Shown: one piece after another, positions 17,901-26,061 of the stretch
Layout of the letters: each line of letters opens with the position of its first letter
How positions within the stretch are numbered: the first letter of the stretch is position 1
Source of the DNA: Massilia sp. PAMC28688
GTDB lineage: Bacteria > Pseudomonadota > Gammaproteobacteria > Burkholderiales > Burkholderiaceae_D
Assembly (NCBI RefSeq): GCF_019443445.1
Contig: NZ_CP080378.1
Coordinates: forward strand, 4,898,001-4,962,000
DNA: 64,000 bases
Direction of reading: 5' to 3'
Position numbers and translations under genes: made by a program
Notes under the pieces: model-generated
Databases searched by the model: none
What the model was told of the DNA's origin: nothing
What the model saw: only the letters and a program-made list of their open reading frames with translations

Positions 17901-18358
17901 CCGACCTTGCCGCGCCGCTGGCCACGACCACCGAAATCAACCTGCACGTGCCGGCCCTGCTGCCGGCCGACTTCTGCGGCGACGTGCATGAGCGCCTGTC
18001 CATCTACAAGCGCATGGCCAACTGCGCCACCCAGGACAAGATCGACGACATGCAGGAAGAGCTGATCGACCGCTTCGGCAAGCTGCCGGACCCGGTGCAG
18101 GCCCTGATTGAAACGCACCGCCTGCGGGTGGCGGCCAAGGCAGTGGGCATCATCAAGATCGACGCCCACAGCGAGGCGGCCAACCTGCAATTCATGGTCA
18201 ATCCGCCCATCGATTCCATGCGCATCATCACGCTGATCCAGAAAAGCCGCCATATCAAGCTGGCCGGCCAGGACAAGCTCAAGATCACCGCCAGCATGCC
18301 GGACCTGGCATCGCGCGTGCTGCAGGTAAAGCAAACCATCAAACAACTGCTGGCATGA
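14912..18358 (+). CDS. mfd: Transcription-repair coupling factor Mfd
   Basis: A DNA translocase that removes RNA polymerase stalled at lesions and recruits UvrA. At 1148 aa it equals the E. coli length. The UvrB-like N-terminus, the RNA polymerase-interacting CarD-like domain (about 480-550, starting near GDPVVHINHGIGRYMG), Walker A GDVGFGKTEVA, DEEHRFGV, the helicase C-domain and the TRCF C-terminus are all present. The ATG at 14912 was chosen over a TTG 18 nt upstream. A TATAAT box lies at 14874-14879. The last four bases overlap the serB start (ATGA), suggesting coupled translation. Confidence 0.97.
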   Translation: MPFDLNKSLPKPGQRFVLPTLYGSSDAYALAVAALALKAGKQMLVVVVANASDGQRLLDEIPWFAQNQLACHLLPDWETLPYDAFSPHQDLVSERLATLHEVQNGRCDVLIVPATTTLVRLAPPSFLASYTFFFKQGEKLDEARLKAQLTLAGYTHNSQVMSPGEYSVRGGLIDLFPMGSALPYRLDLFGDEIETIRTFDADTQRSLYPVREVRLLPGREFPMDEEARKTFRNRWRERFEGDPSRSVVYKDIKSGIASAGIEYYLPLFFEQTATLFDYLPQGASLALVGDIDAAIKRFWVDTESRYRFLKTDRDRPILTPDEIFLSDENFFTLAKPYARWSIARDADLQPSDLSAPIPNIAVNRRVEDPLTNLRAFLLQSDKRVMICAESNGRRETLQQYFNEYGLDTVPVEGFEGFRASAARLALGVAPLQAGFELTEAAANDLVFITETELYAGSGRRAGKKKQEGVTQVESMVRDLSELKIGDPVVHINHGIGRYMGLISMDLGEGETEFLHLEYAKDTKLYVPVSQLHVISRYSGASPEDAPLHSLGSGQWEKAKRKAAEQVRDTAAELLNLYARRALRKGHSFEYSAHDYQNFADSFGFEETPDQAEAINNVIKDMTSGKPMDRLVCGDVGFGKTEVALRAAFIAVMGGKQVAILAPTTLLAEQHAQTFADRFADWPVRIAELSRFRTGKEINTAIKGMADGTLDIVIGTHKLLSPDVQFTRLGLVIIDEEHRFGVRQKEALKALRAEVDVLTLTATPIPRTLGMALEGLRDFSIIATAPQKRLAIKTFVRSEDGSVIREACLRELKRGGQIYFLHNEVETIQNRFAMLSELLPEARIGVAHGQMHERDLEKVMRDFVAQRFNILLCTTIIETGIDVPTANTIIMHRADKFGLAQLHQLRGRVGRSHHQAYAYLLVNDVTGLSKQAQRRLDAIQQMEELGSGFFLAMHDLEIRGAGEVLGENQSGEMLEVGFQLYSDMLNEAVRSLKAGKEPDLAAPLATTTEINLHVPALLPADFCGDVHERLSIYKRMANCATQDKIDDMQEELIDRFGKLPDPVQALIETHRLRVAAKAVGIIKIDAHSEAANLQFMVNPPIDSMRIITLIQKSRHIKLAGQDKLKITASMPDLASRVLQVKQTIKQLLA

Positions 18359-19224
18359 CGGCCGGCCCATTGAACATGAATATGAACCTGGTCTTGCAGG
18401 GTCCTGACGCGACACCTGAGCTGTTGGCACGGATCGCCGCACTGGCGGCGCCTGAACGGGTGGTCGGCATCGGCGAGCACGCAGTACGCTGCGAAAACGT
18501 GGCCTATTCGGAGGCCCTGCACCGCACACTGTTCCTGGCGGCGGAATCGGCGCGGCTGGACGCCACGTTCATTACACCGGGACGCAGCCTGGCAGACTTT
18601 CGCCTGGTCGCCATGGACATGGACTCGACCCTCATCACCATTGAGTGCATTGACGAAATCGCCGACATGCAGGGCCTGAAAGCCCAGGTCTCGGAAATCA
18701 CCGAGGCGGCCATGCGCGGCGAACTTGATTTTTCCGGAAGCCTGCGCCGGCGCGTGGCCCTGCTCAAGGGACTCGACGCCAGTGCGCTGGAGCGCGTCTA
18801 CACCGAGCGGCTGGCCATTTCCATGGGTGGCGAGGCAATGCTGGCCGCGGTCAAGGCTGCCGGGCTGAAAACGCTGCTGGTCTCGGGCGGGTTCACCTAC
18901 TTTACCGACCGCTTGCGCGAACGTCTGGGCATCGACTACAGTCACGCCAATACGCTCGAAGTCGTGGACGGCAAGCTGACCGGCCAGGTGGCAGGCACCA
19001 TTGTCAATGCCGAGGAAAAGCAGGCCACGGTGGAACGCGTGTGTCACGAGATGGGGATCAGCCCGCGCCAGGCCATCGTCATGGGCGACGGCGCCAACGA
19101 CCTGAAAATGATGGGCATTGCCGGCCTGTCGGTAGCCTTCCGGGCCAAGCCGGTGGTGCGGGCGCAGGCATCGGTGGCCCTCAATTTCAGTGGCCTCGAT
19201 GGCCTGCTGGCGGTGCTGGCCTGA
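18355..19224 (+). CDS. serB: Phosphoserine phosphatase SerB
   Basis: Catalyses the last step of serine biosynthesis, O-phosphoserine to serine. A 289-aa protein with a short N-terminal ACT-like region and a HAD domain. Motif I is AMDMDSTLITIECIDE with nucleophile D88; LLVSGGFTYF (motif II), the motif III Lys, and VMGDGANDLKMM (motif IV) follow. The ATG overlaps the mfd stop by 4 nt; a second in-frame ATG 21 nt downstream is possible. It is co-transcribed with mfd. Confidence 0.95.
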   Translation: MTAGPLNMNMNLVLQGPDATPELLARIAALAAPERVVGIGEHAVRCENVAYSEALHRTLFLAAESARLDATFITPGRSLADFRLVAMDMDSTLITIECIDEIADMQGLKAQVSEITEAAMRGELDFSGSLRRRVALLKGLDASALERVYTERLAISMGGEAMLAAVKAAGLKTLLVSGGFTYFTDRLRERLGIDYSHANTLEVVDGKLTGQVAGTIVNAEEKQATVERVCHEMGISPRQAIVMGDGANDLKMMGIAGLSVAFRAKPVVRAQASVALNFSGLDGLLAVLA

Positions 19225-19228
19225 CGGC

Positions 19229-19762
19229 TTAGCCGATGCGCTTGCCCATGCGGGTGAGCGCCACCACCACCCCGCCCGACAGCGGCAAGCTAATCCGTTC
19301 GAGCGCACTGAAGCCATGCCGGATGTAGAGTGGCTCGCCGGGCATGGTCGACACCAGTTCCAGAGACGTGAACCCGGCCTGGCGCGCCATTTGCGTGCAG
19401 TGTTCGAGCAGCATGGAACCGAGCCCTTTGCGGGCCATGGCAGGGTCGACAAAAAAAGCCCGGATGCGCGCCGGCTCGCTGGCCGGATCGAGCAGCCGGT
19501 CATTGCCGCTCTTGGCATGGTCGCCGCCGAAATCGGTGGCGCGCCGGCTCCAGCCGCCGCAGGCCACCATCACGCCCTCGTCTTCAATGACAAAGTAGGT
19601 GCCATCGGCCACCAGCGCACTGTCAACGCCGAAGATTTCGCGCGTGATGGCCCGGGCCTGCTCCTCGGTGTAGAAGCCTGCCGCCAGGCCGGTGCCGGAC
19701 CTGCGGATCAGGGCGTTCATGGCGTCTTTTTCCGCAAGACGGGCGGCGCGCAGGATAAACAT
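19229..19762 (-). CDS. GNAT-family N-acetyltransferase
   Basis: A 177-aa acetyl-CoA-dependent acetyltransferase. The acetyl-CoA loop appears as ARKGLGSMLLEH near residue 125, and AFFVDPA precedes it in the usual motif A order. The substrate is unknown. It is convergent with serB with a 4-nt gap. Confidence 0.85.
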   Translation of the reverse strand: MFILRAARLAEKDAMNALIRRSGTGLAAGFYTEEQARAITREIFGVDSALVADGTYFVIEDEGVMVACGGWSRRATDFGGDHAKSGNDRLLDPASEPARIRAFFVDPAMARKGLGSMLLEHCTQMARQAGFTSLELVSTMPGEPLYIRHGFSALERISLPLSGGVVVALTRMGKRIG

Positions 19763-19802
19763 GATGCAGCTTTCTGACCAATCACATGAATATGCGGACG
19801 TT

Positions 19803-19826
19803 AAAAAAGGGCGCCGCAGCGCCCTT
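19803..19826 (-). terminator. Rho-independent terminator of the PEP-CTERM gene
   Basis: The stem AAGGGCGC/GCGCCCTT with a 4-nt loop is followed on the minus strand by a T-run, about 20 nt after the PEP-CTERM stop codon. Confidence 0.88.
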
Positions 19827-19846
19827 CTCTGTACCAGCTTTGAAAC

Positions 19847-20710
19847 TTAAGCTTGCTTGCGCTTGCGGCTGACTACGCCTGCGCCCAGCATGGCCAGGCC
19901 CAGCAGTGCCAGCGAACCTGGCTCTGGTACTTCCGATGCCAGCTTGAACTGACCGTTGTTGCTTACAAAGAAGTGGCTACCTGCAACGTTACGGTAAGTA
20001 CCGCCAGCGCAGCCAGGACCGGCGTAAGCTGCGTACTGGCATGCAACTTCGTTCACCAGACGGCTGGTTGGCGAGCCCACGGTGTTGGCGTTGGTGAATG
20101 CAAACGACAGGATGTCTTCGTTGGCCAGGTCAGCGCCATTGCCGCGGAAGAAGTAACCTGCCGTCAGGCCGCCCGGGGTGCTGGCGCGGGCGTTAACACT
20201 GATCTGGCCATTGTTGGTTGGGCTGCCCGAACCATCAACGTTGCCGCCGCCGCCGGCGATCACGTCGAAGTTGGCAATCACGGTACCGAGGTTGGCGCCG
20301 TAGATACCGGCGGTGGTGCCGTACTGGCCATTGGTCGGGTTGTGGTACATGGTGATCTTGCCGCCGGTGAAGGTGAAGGCGCCGGAGAAGTTACCCGTGC
20401 CATAAGCTTCAAACGTTGCGGAAATGTTGCCGCCAGCGTAGTTGATCGGGAAGTACTGGCCATTGCTGTCAGCCTGGACGATGTTGAACACGGCGTGCTC
20501 GACGAAGTTGAAGGTCGAGGCGCTGGTTGGGGTCAGCTGGATGAAAGCATTGCCGTTAATGTCGAGGTATTCATTGATGACCTGGCCGGCGGCAAAGCCG
20601 GTGCCGGTTGGGTTGAATACCCAGTCGTTCATGACGACGTTAGCGTTGGCAACGCCTGCGAAGGAGTAGGCGGCGATGGCAGCAACGGCAAATTTCGATG
20701 CAAATTTCAT
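19847..20710 (-). CDS. pepA: Flocculation-associated PEP-CTERM protein PepA
   Basis: A 287-aa exported protein; the symbol here means the PEP-CTERM PepA, not the leucyl aminopeptidase. An N-terminal signal peptide (residues 1-23, ending VANA) precedes a Gly/Asn/Thr-rich beta-type body containing WVFNPTGTGFAAGQVINEYLDI, characteristic of the PepA family linked to floc formation in Zoogloea. The C-terminus has the exosortase sorting signal: VPEPGSLALLGLAML, a hydrophobic helix and the basic tail SRKRKQA. It should be processed by an exosortase (EpsH/XrtA type), which is not in this window. A sigma-54 promoter match lies upstream and a terminator downstream, so it is monocistronic. Confidence 0.88.
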   Translation of the reverse strand: MKFASKFAVAAIAAYSFAGVANANVVMNDWVFNPTGTGFAAGQVINEYLDINGNAFIQLTPTSASTFNFVEHAVFNIVQADSNGQYFPINYAGGNISATFEAYGTGNFSGAFTFTGGKITMYHNPTNGQYGTTAGIYGANLGTVIANFDVIAGGGGNVDGSGSPTNNGQISVNARASTPGGLTAGYFFRGNGADLANEDILSFAFTNANTVGSPTSRLVNEVACQYAAYAGPGCAGGTYRNVAGSHFFVSNNGQFKLASEVPEPGSLALLGLAMLGAGVVSRKRKQA

Positions 20711-20767
20711 TGGGAAGTCCTAAATATTGGTATTAATTAACCTAGCATGCGTCAATGCAGGATATAA

Positions 20768-20783
20768 AGCATTAATCATGCCA
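20768..20783 (-). promoter_or_regulatory. Sigma-54 (-24/-12) promoter of the PEP-CTERM gene
   Basis: On the minus strand TGGCATG-ATTA-ATGCT matches the RpoN consensus TGGCACG-N4-TTGCW at all but two positions, with the invariant GG and GC spaced by 10 nt. The predicted start gives a leader of about 48 nt. RpoN with the PrsK/PrsR two-component system controls PEP-CTERM genes in floc-forming betaproteobacteria, which supports the call. Confidence 0.72.
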
Positions 20784-20937
20784 GGCAAGCGACACCCTTA
20801 TAGATCAATGACATACGTCAACACCAATAGTTTTCTGACAATGTAGTGTAAAGAATTTCGACGTTTTCCACGACGATGGCGGCGCCCCAGGATTTGAATT
20901 GGACTACAATCAATTGCAACCTGTCGGGAGAATTGCC

Positions 20938-21303
20938 ATGAAATTACTGACGCTCGCTTTCTGTCTTGCTCTTGCGGGATGTGCTGCCACACCGCCCGGC
21001 AGTCATACCAGTCATGCGCCACGCGATCCTAGGCAGTGGCGCGTGGTGTCGGTCACGCCAGTGCCGGCCGGGACGGCCGCACGTGTGGCGGCTACCTCTC
21101 CCGATGGCAAGGCAGTGGAGTATTCCTACAATCCTGCTCCCTTCCATCCGCCGCCGGCGGTGTACACGCCCCGCCCCGTGTACAGCCCGGGGCCATACTA
21201 TCCGGAGCCGGCCTATTACTGGCCGCCCGTGCACCTGAGCCTGGGATTTGTGTTCGGGCACCACTGGAGCCGCGGCCGCATGCGCGGTGGCTGGCGGCGC
21301 TGA
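20938..21303 (+). CDS. Small proline/tyrosine-rich lipoprotein
   Basis: A 121-aa hypothetical protein. The signal peptide MKLLTLAFCLALAGC ends in a lipobox (LAGC, Cys15), so the mature protein should be lipid-anchored. The body is rich in Pro, Tyr and Ala, with repeated PxYxPxP-like segments between about residues 70 and 105, and ends in a basic HHWSRGRMRGGWRR tail. GGGAG lies 7 nt before the ATG. The function is unknown. It is convergent with the DUF72 gene, 6 nt apart. Confidence 0.72.
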   Translation: MKLLTLAFCLALAGCAATPPGSHTSHAPRDPRQWRVVSVTPVPAGTAARVAATSPDGKAVEYSYNPAPFHPPPAVYTPRPVYSPGPYYPEPAYYWPPVHLSLGFVFGHHWSRGRMRGGWRR

Positions 21304-21309
21304 TGCCGG

Positions 21310-22080
21310 TCAGCCGCCGCGGTGTGCGGCGGACAGGGAGGCGATGCTCAGCGCATTGGCAAGCGACGCGCCGGAAGCCGTATTGTCAAAGATAAGCCAG
21401 ACCGTGCGGCCGGCTGCCACATGGTCGTCCAGATCGCGCGCCAGCTGCGCCAGGTAGTCGTCCGGATAGGACGAGTAATAAATGCGCGGCGAACCATGCA
21501 GGCGCACATACATGGTGGAGGTGGTTGGCACATGGGGCCCGTCCTGTCCCTTGGCCGGGTCGGCAATCACGCGCACCACCGCGCACTCCGTCAGCAGCGC
21601 CGTCGCCTGCGCACCGAACCAGCTCGGATGGCGCGCTTCGCAGGCGATCGTGCAGCCAAAACTGTCTTGCAGGCGTGCGAAAAACGGCGCCGCTACCATG
21701 GCATCGAATTCCAGCTTGGGCGGCAGTTGCACCAGCACGCACCCCAGCTTGTGGCCCAGCGCCCCTGCCTCGGCAGCGAACTGGTCCAGGGGCGTGCCGA
21801 TATCGACCAGGCGCGCGTCGTGCGTGATCGTACGCGGCAGCTTGACCGAAAAGCGGAAGTCGTCAGGGACGCTGGCCGCCCAGCGCTCGTAAGTACGCAC
21901 CTGGTGCGGCCGGTAAAAGCTGGAGTTGATCTCCACCGCCGGAAATACCCTGGCGTAGCGCTCCAGGTGGCTGCCATCTGTCTCAAAGGCGTGCGCGGTG
22001 TCGCGCGTGATGGTCCAGCCGGCGCAGCCGGTCAGCAGGCGGGCCGGCGCGCCGGCGCCGGGGGAAGCGGTATTGGTCAT
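21310..22080 (-). CDS. DUF72 domain-containing protein
   Basis: A 256-aa TIM-barrel-like protein of the DUF72 (YecE) family, whose biochemical role is unknown. Typical blocks are GCAGWTITRD, LERYARVFPAVEINSSFY, FRFSVKLPRTITHD and the C-terminal MYVRLHGSPRIYYSSY. The ATG at 22080 was selected; further upstream codons overlap the promoter and start of the divergent trxC. Confidence 0.85.
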   Translation of the reverse strand: MTNTASPGAGAPARLLTGCAGWTITRDTAHAFETDGSHLERYARVFPAVEINSSFYRPHQVRTYERWAASVPDDFRFSVKLPRTITHDARLVDIGTPLDQFAAEAGALGHKLGCVLVQLPPKLEFDAMVAAPFFARLQDSFGCTIACEARHPSWFGAQATALLTECAVVRVIADPAKGQDGPHVPTTSTMYVRLHGSPRIYYSSYPDDYLAQLARDLDDHVAAGRTVWLIFDNTASGASLANALSIASLSAAHRGG

Positions 22081-22191
22081 GCGAGGCAGTGTAGCAGCGA
22101 CAGGCGCGCTACCGGAACACACCAGACGCCGCCACGGTCTTACAATATCGCTGTTGTTCCACCTTACGTGACCACCTACGCGGAGACCCGG

Positions 22192-22632
22192 ATGTCCGAC
22201 CCTGTCCATATTGTGTGCCCCCATTGCGACGCCGTGAACCGGCTGGCACCTGCGCGCCTCGCCGACCAGCCGGTGTGCGGCAAGTGCACGCGCGAGCTGT
22301 TCATGTCCAAACCCATCGACGTGACCAGCGCGCGCTTTTCCAAGCATATCGAACGCAATGACATTCCCGTGCTGGTCGATTTCTGGGCCGTGTGGTGCGG
22401 GCCTTGCAAGATGATGGCGCCGGCCTTTGCCCAGGCGGCGCAGCGGCTCGAACCGCGCATGCGGCTCCTGAAGGTCGATACGGAAAACGTGCAGGATATC
22501 GCCGCGCGCTACAACATCCGCAGCATCCCGACGCTGGCACTGTTCCAGGGCGGGCGCGAAGTGGCGCGCCAGCCAGGCGCCATGGATGCGGGCAGCATCG
22601 TGGCCTGGGCCGAGGGGAATGTGCGACCCTAA
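22192..22632 (+). CDS. trxC: Thioredoxin TrxC (thioredoxin 2)
   Basis: A 146-aa cytosolic thiol-disulfide reductase. The N-terminal zinc-binding module CPHC...CGKC (residues 9-12 and 29-32) is diagnostic of thioredoxin 2, and the redox site is WCGPC near residue 68. In E. coli this protein is OxyR-regulated; no operator was identified here. A TACAAT box lies at 22141. The stop overlaps the convergent metC stop region. Confidence 0.95.
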   Translation: MSDPVHIVCPHCDAVNRLAPARLADQPVCGKCTRELFMSKPIDVTSARFSKHIERNDIPVLVDFWAVWCGPCKMMAPAFAQAAQRLEPRMRLLKVDTENVQDIAARYNIRSIPTLALFQGGREVARQPGAMDAGSIVAWAEGNVRP

Positions 22633-23795
22633 GGGGCCAGCACCGCCAGCGCCTGTTCGATGTCGGCGATCAGGTCGTCCGGCTCTTCCAGGCCGATATT
22701 GAAACGCACCAGCGTGCCGGCGCCTTCCCAGCCGCGCCGCATGGTGCCGATCCGGTACGGCATGGCCAGGCTGTGCGCACCGCCCCAGCTGTAGCCGATG
22801 CCAAACAGCGCCAGACTGTCGACAAAGGCATCGGTCTGCTGCTCGCTGTAGCGAGCGTCGAAAATCACCGAGAACAGGCCGCCGGCGCCATGAAAGTCAC
22901 GCTTCCAGGTCTCGTGGCCCGGACAATCGGGCAGCGCCGGGTGCAGCACGCGCGCCACTTCCGGGCGCGCCTTGAGCCACAGGGCGATCCTGCGGGCCGC
23001 CGCATCATGGGCGGCGAAGCGCAGCTTCATGCTCGACAGGCCGCGCAGCACCAGGTAGGCATCGTCAGCCCCCACGCCCATCCCCAGGCGCATGTGGGCC
23101 ATGGCCAGGCGCTCATTGAGGGACTGCTCGCGCGTGATGACGGCGCCCATCAGCACGTCCGAGCCGCCGGACTGGTACTTGGTCAGGGCCTGCATGATGA
23201 TATCGACGCCATGCGCAAATCCGCGCAGGGCCAGGCCCGCCGACCAGGTGTTATCCAGCGCCACCAGCACGCCTTGTTCCCTGGCGGCCTGGCAGATGGC
23301 CGGCAGGTCCGGCACTTCCATCGACACCGAGCCGGGCGCCTCGGTCCAGATCAGGCGCGTGTTGGGCTGGATCAGGGCCCCGATGCCGGCCCCGATCATG
23401 GGGTCGTAGTAGCGCGCGCTGATGCCGAAGTCGCTGCTCAGCCAGCGGCCCAGTTCACGGTTGGGCGCGTAGACGTTCTCCGGCAAGAGCACGTCGTCGC
23501 CGCTTTTCAGGAAAGCGAAATTAACCATGGCAATGGCAGCCAGGCCGCTGGGTGCGAGCAGACAGAAACGGCCGTCTTCAAGCGCGGCCAGTTTCGCTTC
23601 CAGGGTAAAGGTGGTGGGCGTGCCGTGCAGGCCGTAGGTGTAGCCGCTCTTGTCCTTCCAGTCGCCCGAGCGCATGGCCGCCACGCTCTCGAACAGCACC
23701 GTGGAGGCATGATGGATCGGCACCGGAAAGGCCGCAAACCCCGCCGGCGGCGTGTAGTCGCCGTGAATGAGGTTAGTTTGCGGCGATGGCTTCAT
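22629..23795 (-). CDS. metC: Cystathionine beta-lyase
   Basis: A 388-aa PLP enzyme that cleaves cystathionine to homocysteine, pyruvate and ammonia in methionine synthesis. The PLP-binding lysine lies in ALTKYQSGGSD (near residue 205), and SGYTYGLHGTPTTFTLE and VALDNTWSAG match the Cys/Met metabolism family. The cystathionine beta- versus gamma- assignment rests on overall resemblance to proteobacterial MetC. It lies just downstream of rimO on the same strand, 3 nt apart, so co-transcription is likely. Confidence 0.9.
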   Translation of the reverse strand: MKPSPQTNLIHGDYTPPAGFAAFPVPIHHASTVLFESVAAMRSGDWKDKSGYTYGLHGTPTTFTLEAKLAALEDGRFCLLAPSGLAAIAMVNFAFLKSGDDVLLPENVYAPNRELGRWLSSDFGISARYYDPMIGAGIGALIQPNTRLIWTEAPGSVSMEVPDLPAICQAAREQGVLVALDNTWSAGLALRGFAHGVDIIMQALTKYQSGGSDVLMGAVITREQSLNERLAMAHMRLGMGVGADDAYLVLRGLSSMKLRFAAHDAAARRIALWLKARPEVARVLHPALPDCPGHETWKRDFHGAGGLFSVIFDARYSEQQTDAFVDSLALFGIGYSWGGAHSLAMPYRIGTMRRGWEGAGTLVRFNIGLEEPDDLIADIEQALAVLAP

Positions 23796-23798
23796 GAC

Positions 23799-25178
23799 TC
23801 AGACGACCGTGGCCCACAGGTCGTGGGCGTCGGAGGCGGTGATCTTCACTTCTGCGAATTCGCCCACCGCCAGCTTCTTGCCCGGCACCAGCGAGCGCTT
23901 GATGTGGACCACGCCGTCGATCTCGGGCGCATCGGCCCACGAACGGCCAATGGCTTCACGCGCGCCCACTTCGTCCACCAGCACGCGCATGCTCTGACCG
24001 ACCTTGGCCTGCAGGCGCTTTGCCGAGATTTCTTCCTGCAGCATCATCACGCGCGCGCGCCGCTCTTCGCGCACTTCTTCCGGCACCGGGTTGTCAAGCA
24101 GGTTGGCGGTGGCCCCTTCGACGGGCGAATAGGCAAAGCATCCCAGGCGGTCGATCTGCGCTTCCTTGAGGAAGTCCAGCAGGTATTCGAACTCGGCTTC
24201 GGTCTCGCCCGGGAAGCCGGCGATGAAGGTCGAGCGGATCGTCAGGTCCGGGTTCATGGCGCGCCAGGCCTGGATGCGGTCCAGGTTTTTCTCGCCACTG
24301 GCCGGGCGCTTCATGCGCTTGAGGACATCGGGATGGGCGTGCTGCATGGGGATGTCGAGGTAAGGCAGGACATGGCCGCCGCTCATCATCGGGATCACCT
24401 GGTCCACGTGCGGGTATGGATACACATAGTGCAGGCGCACCCACGCGCCGTACTGCGCTGCCAGCTGGCCCAGGGCCTCGACCAGTTGCGTCATGTGGGT
24501 CTTGACCGGGCGCCCGTTCCAGAAACCGGAGCGGAACTTGACGTCCACGCCGTAGGCGCTGGTGTCCTGCGAAATGACGAGCAGCTCCTTGACGCCGGAC
24601 TTGAACAGGTTTTCCGCTTCCAGCATCAGGTCTGCGATCGGGCGCGATACCAGGTCGCCGCGCATGGACGGGATGATGCAGAAGCTGCAGCGGTGATTGC
24701 AGCCTTCAGAGATCTTGAGATAGGCATAGTGCTTGGGCGTGAGCTTGACGCCCTGCGCCGGCACCAGGTCAATGAAGGGTTCGTGCGGCTTGGGCAGGTG
24801 CAGGTGGACCGAGTCCATGACCTCGCCCAGCGCGTGCGGACCGGTCACGGCCAGCACCTTGGGATGCACCTTCATGATGATGTCGTCGCCCTGCGCATCC
24901 TTCTTGGCGCCCAGGCAACCGGTCACGATCACGCGGCCGTTTTCGGCCAGGGCCTCGCCGATGGCGTCGAGCGACTCCTGCACCGCGGCGTCAATGAAGC
25001 CGCACGTGTTGACGATCACCAGGTCAGCCCCTTCATACGACTTGGCCGTGTCGTAGCCTTCGGCGCGCAGCTGGGTCAGGATCTGTTCGGAATCGACCAG
25101 CGCCTTGGGGCAGCCTAGCGAAACGAAGCCTACCTTGGGAGCGGCGGCATTGATGGGGATACGGCGGAGTTCGGTCAT
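23799..25178 (-). CDS. rimO: Ribosomal protein S12 methylthiotransferase RimO
   Basis: A radical-SAM enzyme that methylthiolates the conserved Asp of ribosomal protein S12. It is 459 aa, the usual length. The N-terminal UPF0004 domain begins [17 protein letters not shown] with cluster cysteines (C23, and CGF and CLG later). The radical-SAM motif is [18 protein letters not shown] domain follows at the C-terminus. [11 protein letters not shown] separates RimO from MiaB. Confidence 0.96.
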   Translation of the reverse strand: MTELRRIPINAAAPKVGFVSLGCPKALVDSEQILTQLRAEGYDTAKSYEGADLVIVNTCGFIDAAVQESLDAIGEALAENGRVIVTGCLGAKKDAQGDDIIMKVHPKVLAVTGPHALGEVMDSVHLHLPKPHEPFIDLVPAQGVKLTPKHYAYLKISEGCNHRCSFCIIPSMRGDLVSRPIADLMLEAENLFKSGVKELLVISQDTSAYGVDVKFRSGFWNGRPVKTHMTQLVEALGQLAAQYGAWVRLHYVYPYPHVDQVIPMMSGGHVLPYLDIPMQHAHPDVLKRMKRPASGEKNLDRIQAWRAMNPDLTIRSTFIAGFPGETEAEFEYLLDFLKEAQIDRLGCFAYSPVEGATANLLDNPVPEEVREERRARVMMLQEEISAKRLQAKVGQSMRVLVDEVGAREAIGRSWADAPEIDGVVHIKRSLVPGKKLAVGEFAEVKITASDAHDLWATVV

Positions 25179-25255
25179 GATGGGGGCACAAATCTAGGGC
25201 GGAATCCGCTATTGTACCGCGTCGGAGGTGGTAATTGGTGGCAACAGATGCCACA

Positions 25256-25288
25256 GGACGGGGAAGCAGGCACGCTGCAGCCCCGTCC
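25256..25288 (-). terminator. Hairpin downstream of phaR
   Basis: A perfect 8-bp stem GGACGGGG/CCCCGTCC, extended by an inner GCAG/CTGC pairing, lies 12 nt after the phaR stop. There is no U-tract. Confidence 0.5.
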
Positions 25289-25300
25289 GGGGGGAGTCAT

Positions 25301-25846
25301 TTACTTCTTGTCTACAGGCGGGAAGGGAAATGCACCAAAGATGGTCTTGCTCTGGTTTTGCATTTGTTCCTGCATCTGCACGAACAGGTTCTTGCTCTGA
25401 TCAATATAGTTGTTCATCATGCCCTGCATCATGGGCGCCTGGACATTCATGAACTGGGTCCACATTTCCGGGCTGAAGGGCTTGCCTTCGATGGCGGCGC
25501 CGCTGGTGAACTTGTTCTGGATATCGGTGAACGCCTGCACGTTCTTTTCCAGATAGGAACCCATCATGCCCTGCATGGCGTGGCCGTAATAACGGATGAT
25601 CTGGGCCAGCACGCCGCTGGAAAACATGGGCGCGCCATTGGCTTCCTCTTCCAGGATGATCTGCAGCAGGATACTGCGCGTCAAATCCTCGTTCGACTTG
25701 GCGTCCACGACCGTGAATTCGTCGGCATCGAGTACCAGCTGCTTGACGTCGGTGAGCGTGATATAGGAACTGGTCTGGGTGTCATACAGACGGCGGTTCG
25801 GATACTTCTTGATCAAGCGTTCGCTGCTCTTTTTTGCACTGCTCAT
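25301..25846 (-). CDS. phaR: Polyhydroxyalkanoate synthesis repressor PhaR
   Basis: A 181-aa repressor that binds PHA granules and DNA and controls phasin and its own gene. The N-terminal DNA-binding domain is diagnostic (RLIKKYPNRRLYDTQTSSYI, residues 10-29), followed by two PHB-accumulation regulatory segments and a Met/Gln-rich tail. The start MSSAKKSSERL was chosen because longer frames run into non-conserved sequence. It lies downstream of phaC on the same strand, with a 215-nt gap holding a candidate PhaR-type inverted repeat. Confidence 0.95.
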   Translation of the reverse strand: MSSAKKSSERLIKKYPNRRLYDTQTSSYITLTDVKQLVLDADEFTVVDAKSNEDLTRSILLQIILEEEANGAPMFSSGVLAQIIRYYGHAMQGMMGSYLEKNVQAFTDIQNKFTSGAAIEGKPFSPEMWTQFMNVQAPMMQGMMNNYIDQSKNLFVQMQEQMQNQSKTIFGAFPFPPVDKK

Positions 25847-25994
25847 AACATGGTCCCACTTATTGCGCCGCAGCGCATTTATTATATTTTCAAAAAAAAA
25901 GCGGATGTCGATCCGCTCCTGACCAGCCTGCATTTTGCATTATAGGATGGATGATCCAGAAAATACCACTTTGCGGCGGTCCGTGCACCAAATA

Positions 25995-26005
25995 TTGCAG
26001 CGCAA
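25995..26005. promoter_or_regulatory. Candidate PhaR operator (TTGC-N3-GCAA)
   Basis: A perfect inverted repeat TTGC-AGC-GCAA lies 149 nt upstream of phaR, in the 215-nt phaC-phaR gap (25847-26061). Reported PhaR sites are TGC/GCA-type repeats, so autoregulation is plausible. It is short and could occur by chance. Confidence 0.4.
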
Positions 26006-26061
26006 CTAATTTGTGACGCCAAGGCAACAACGTTACCCTGGCGATCACAGTCCCTTCCAGC

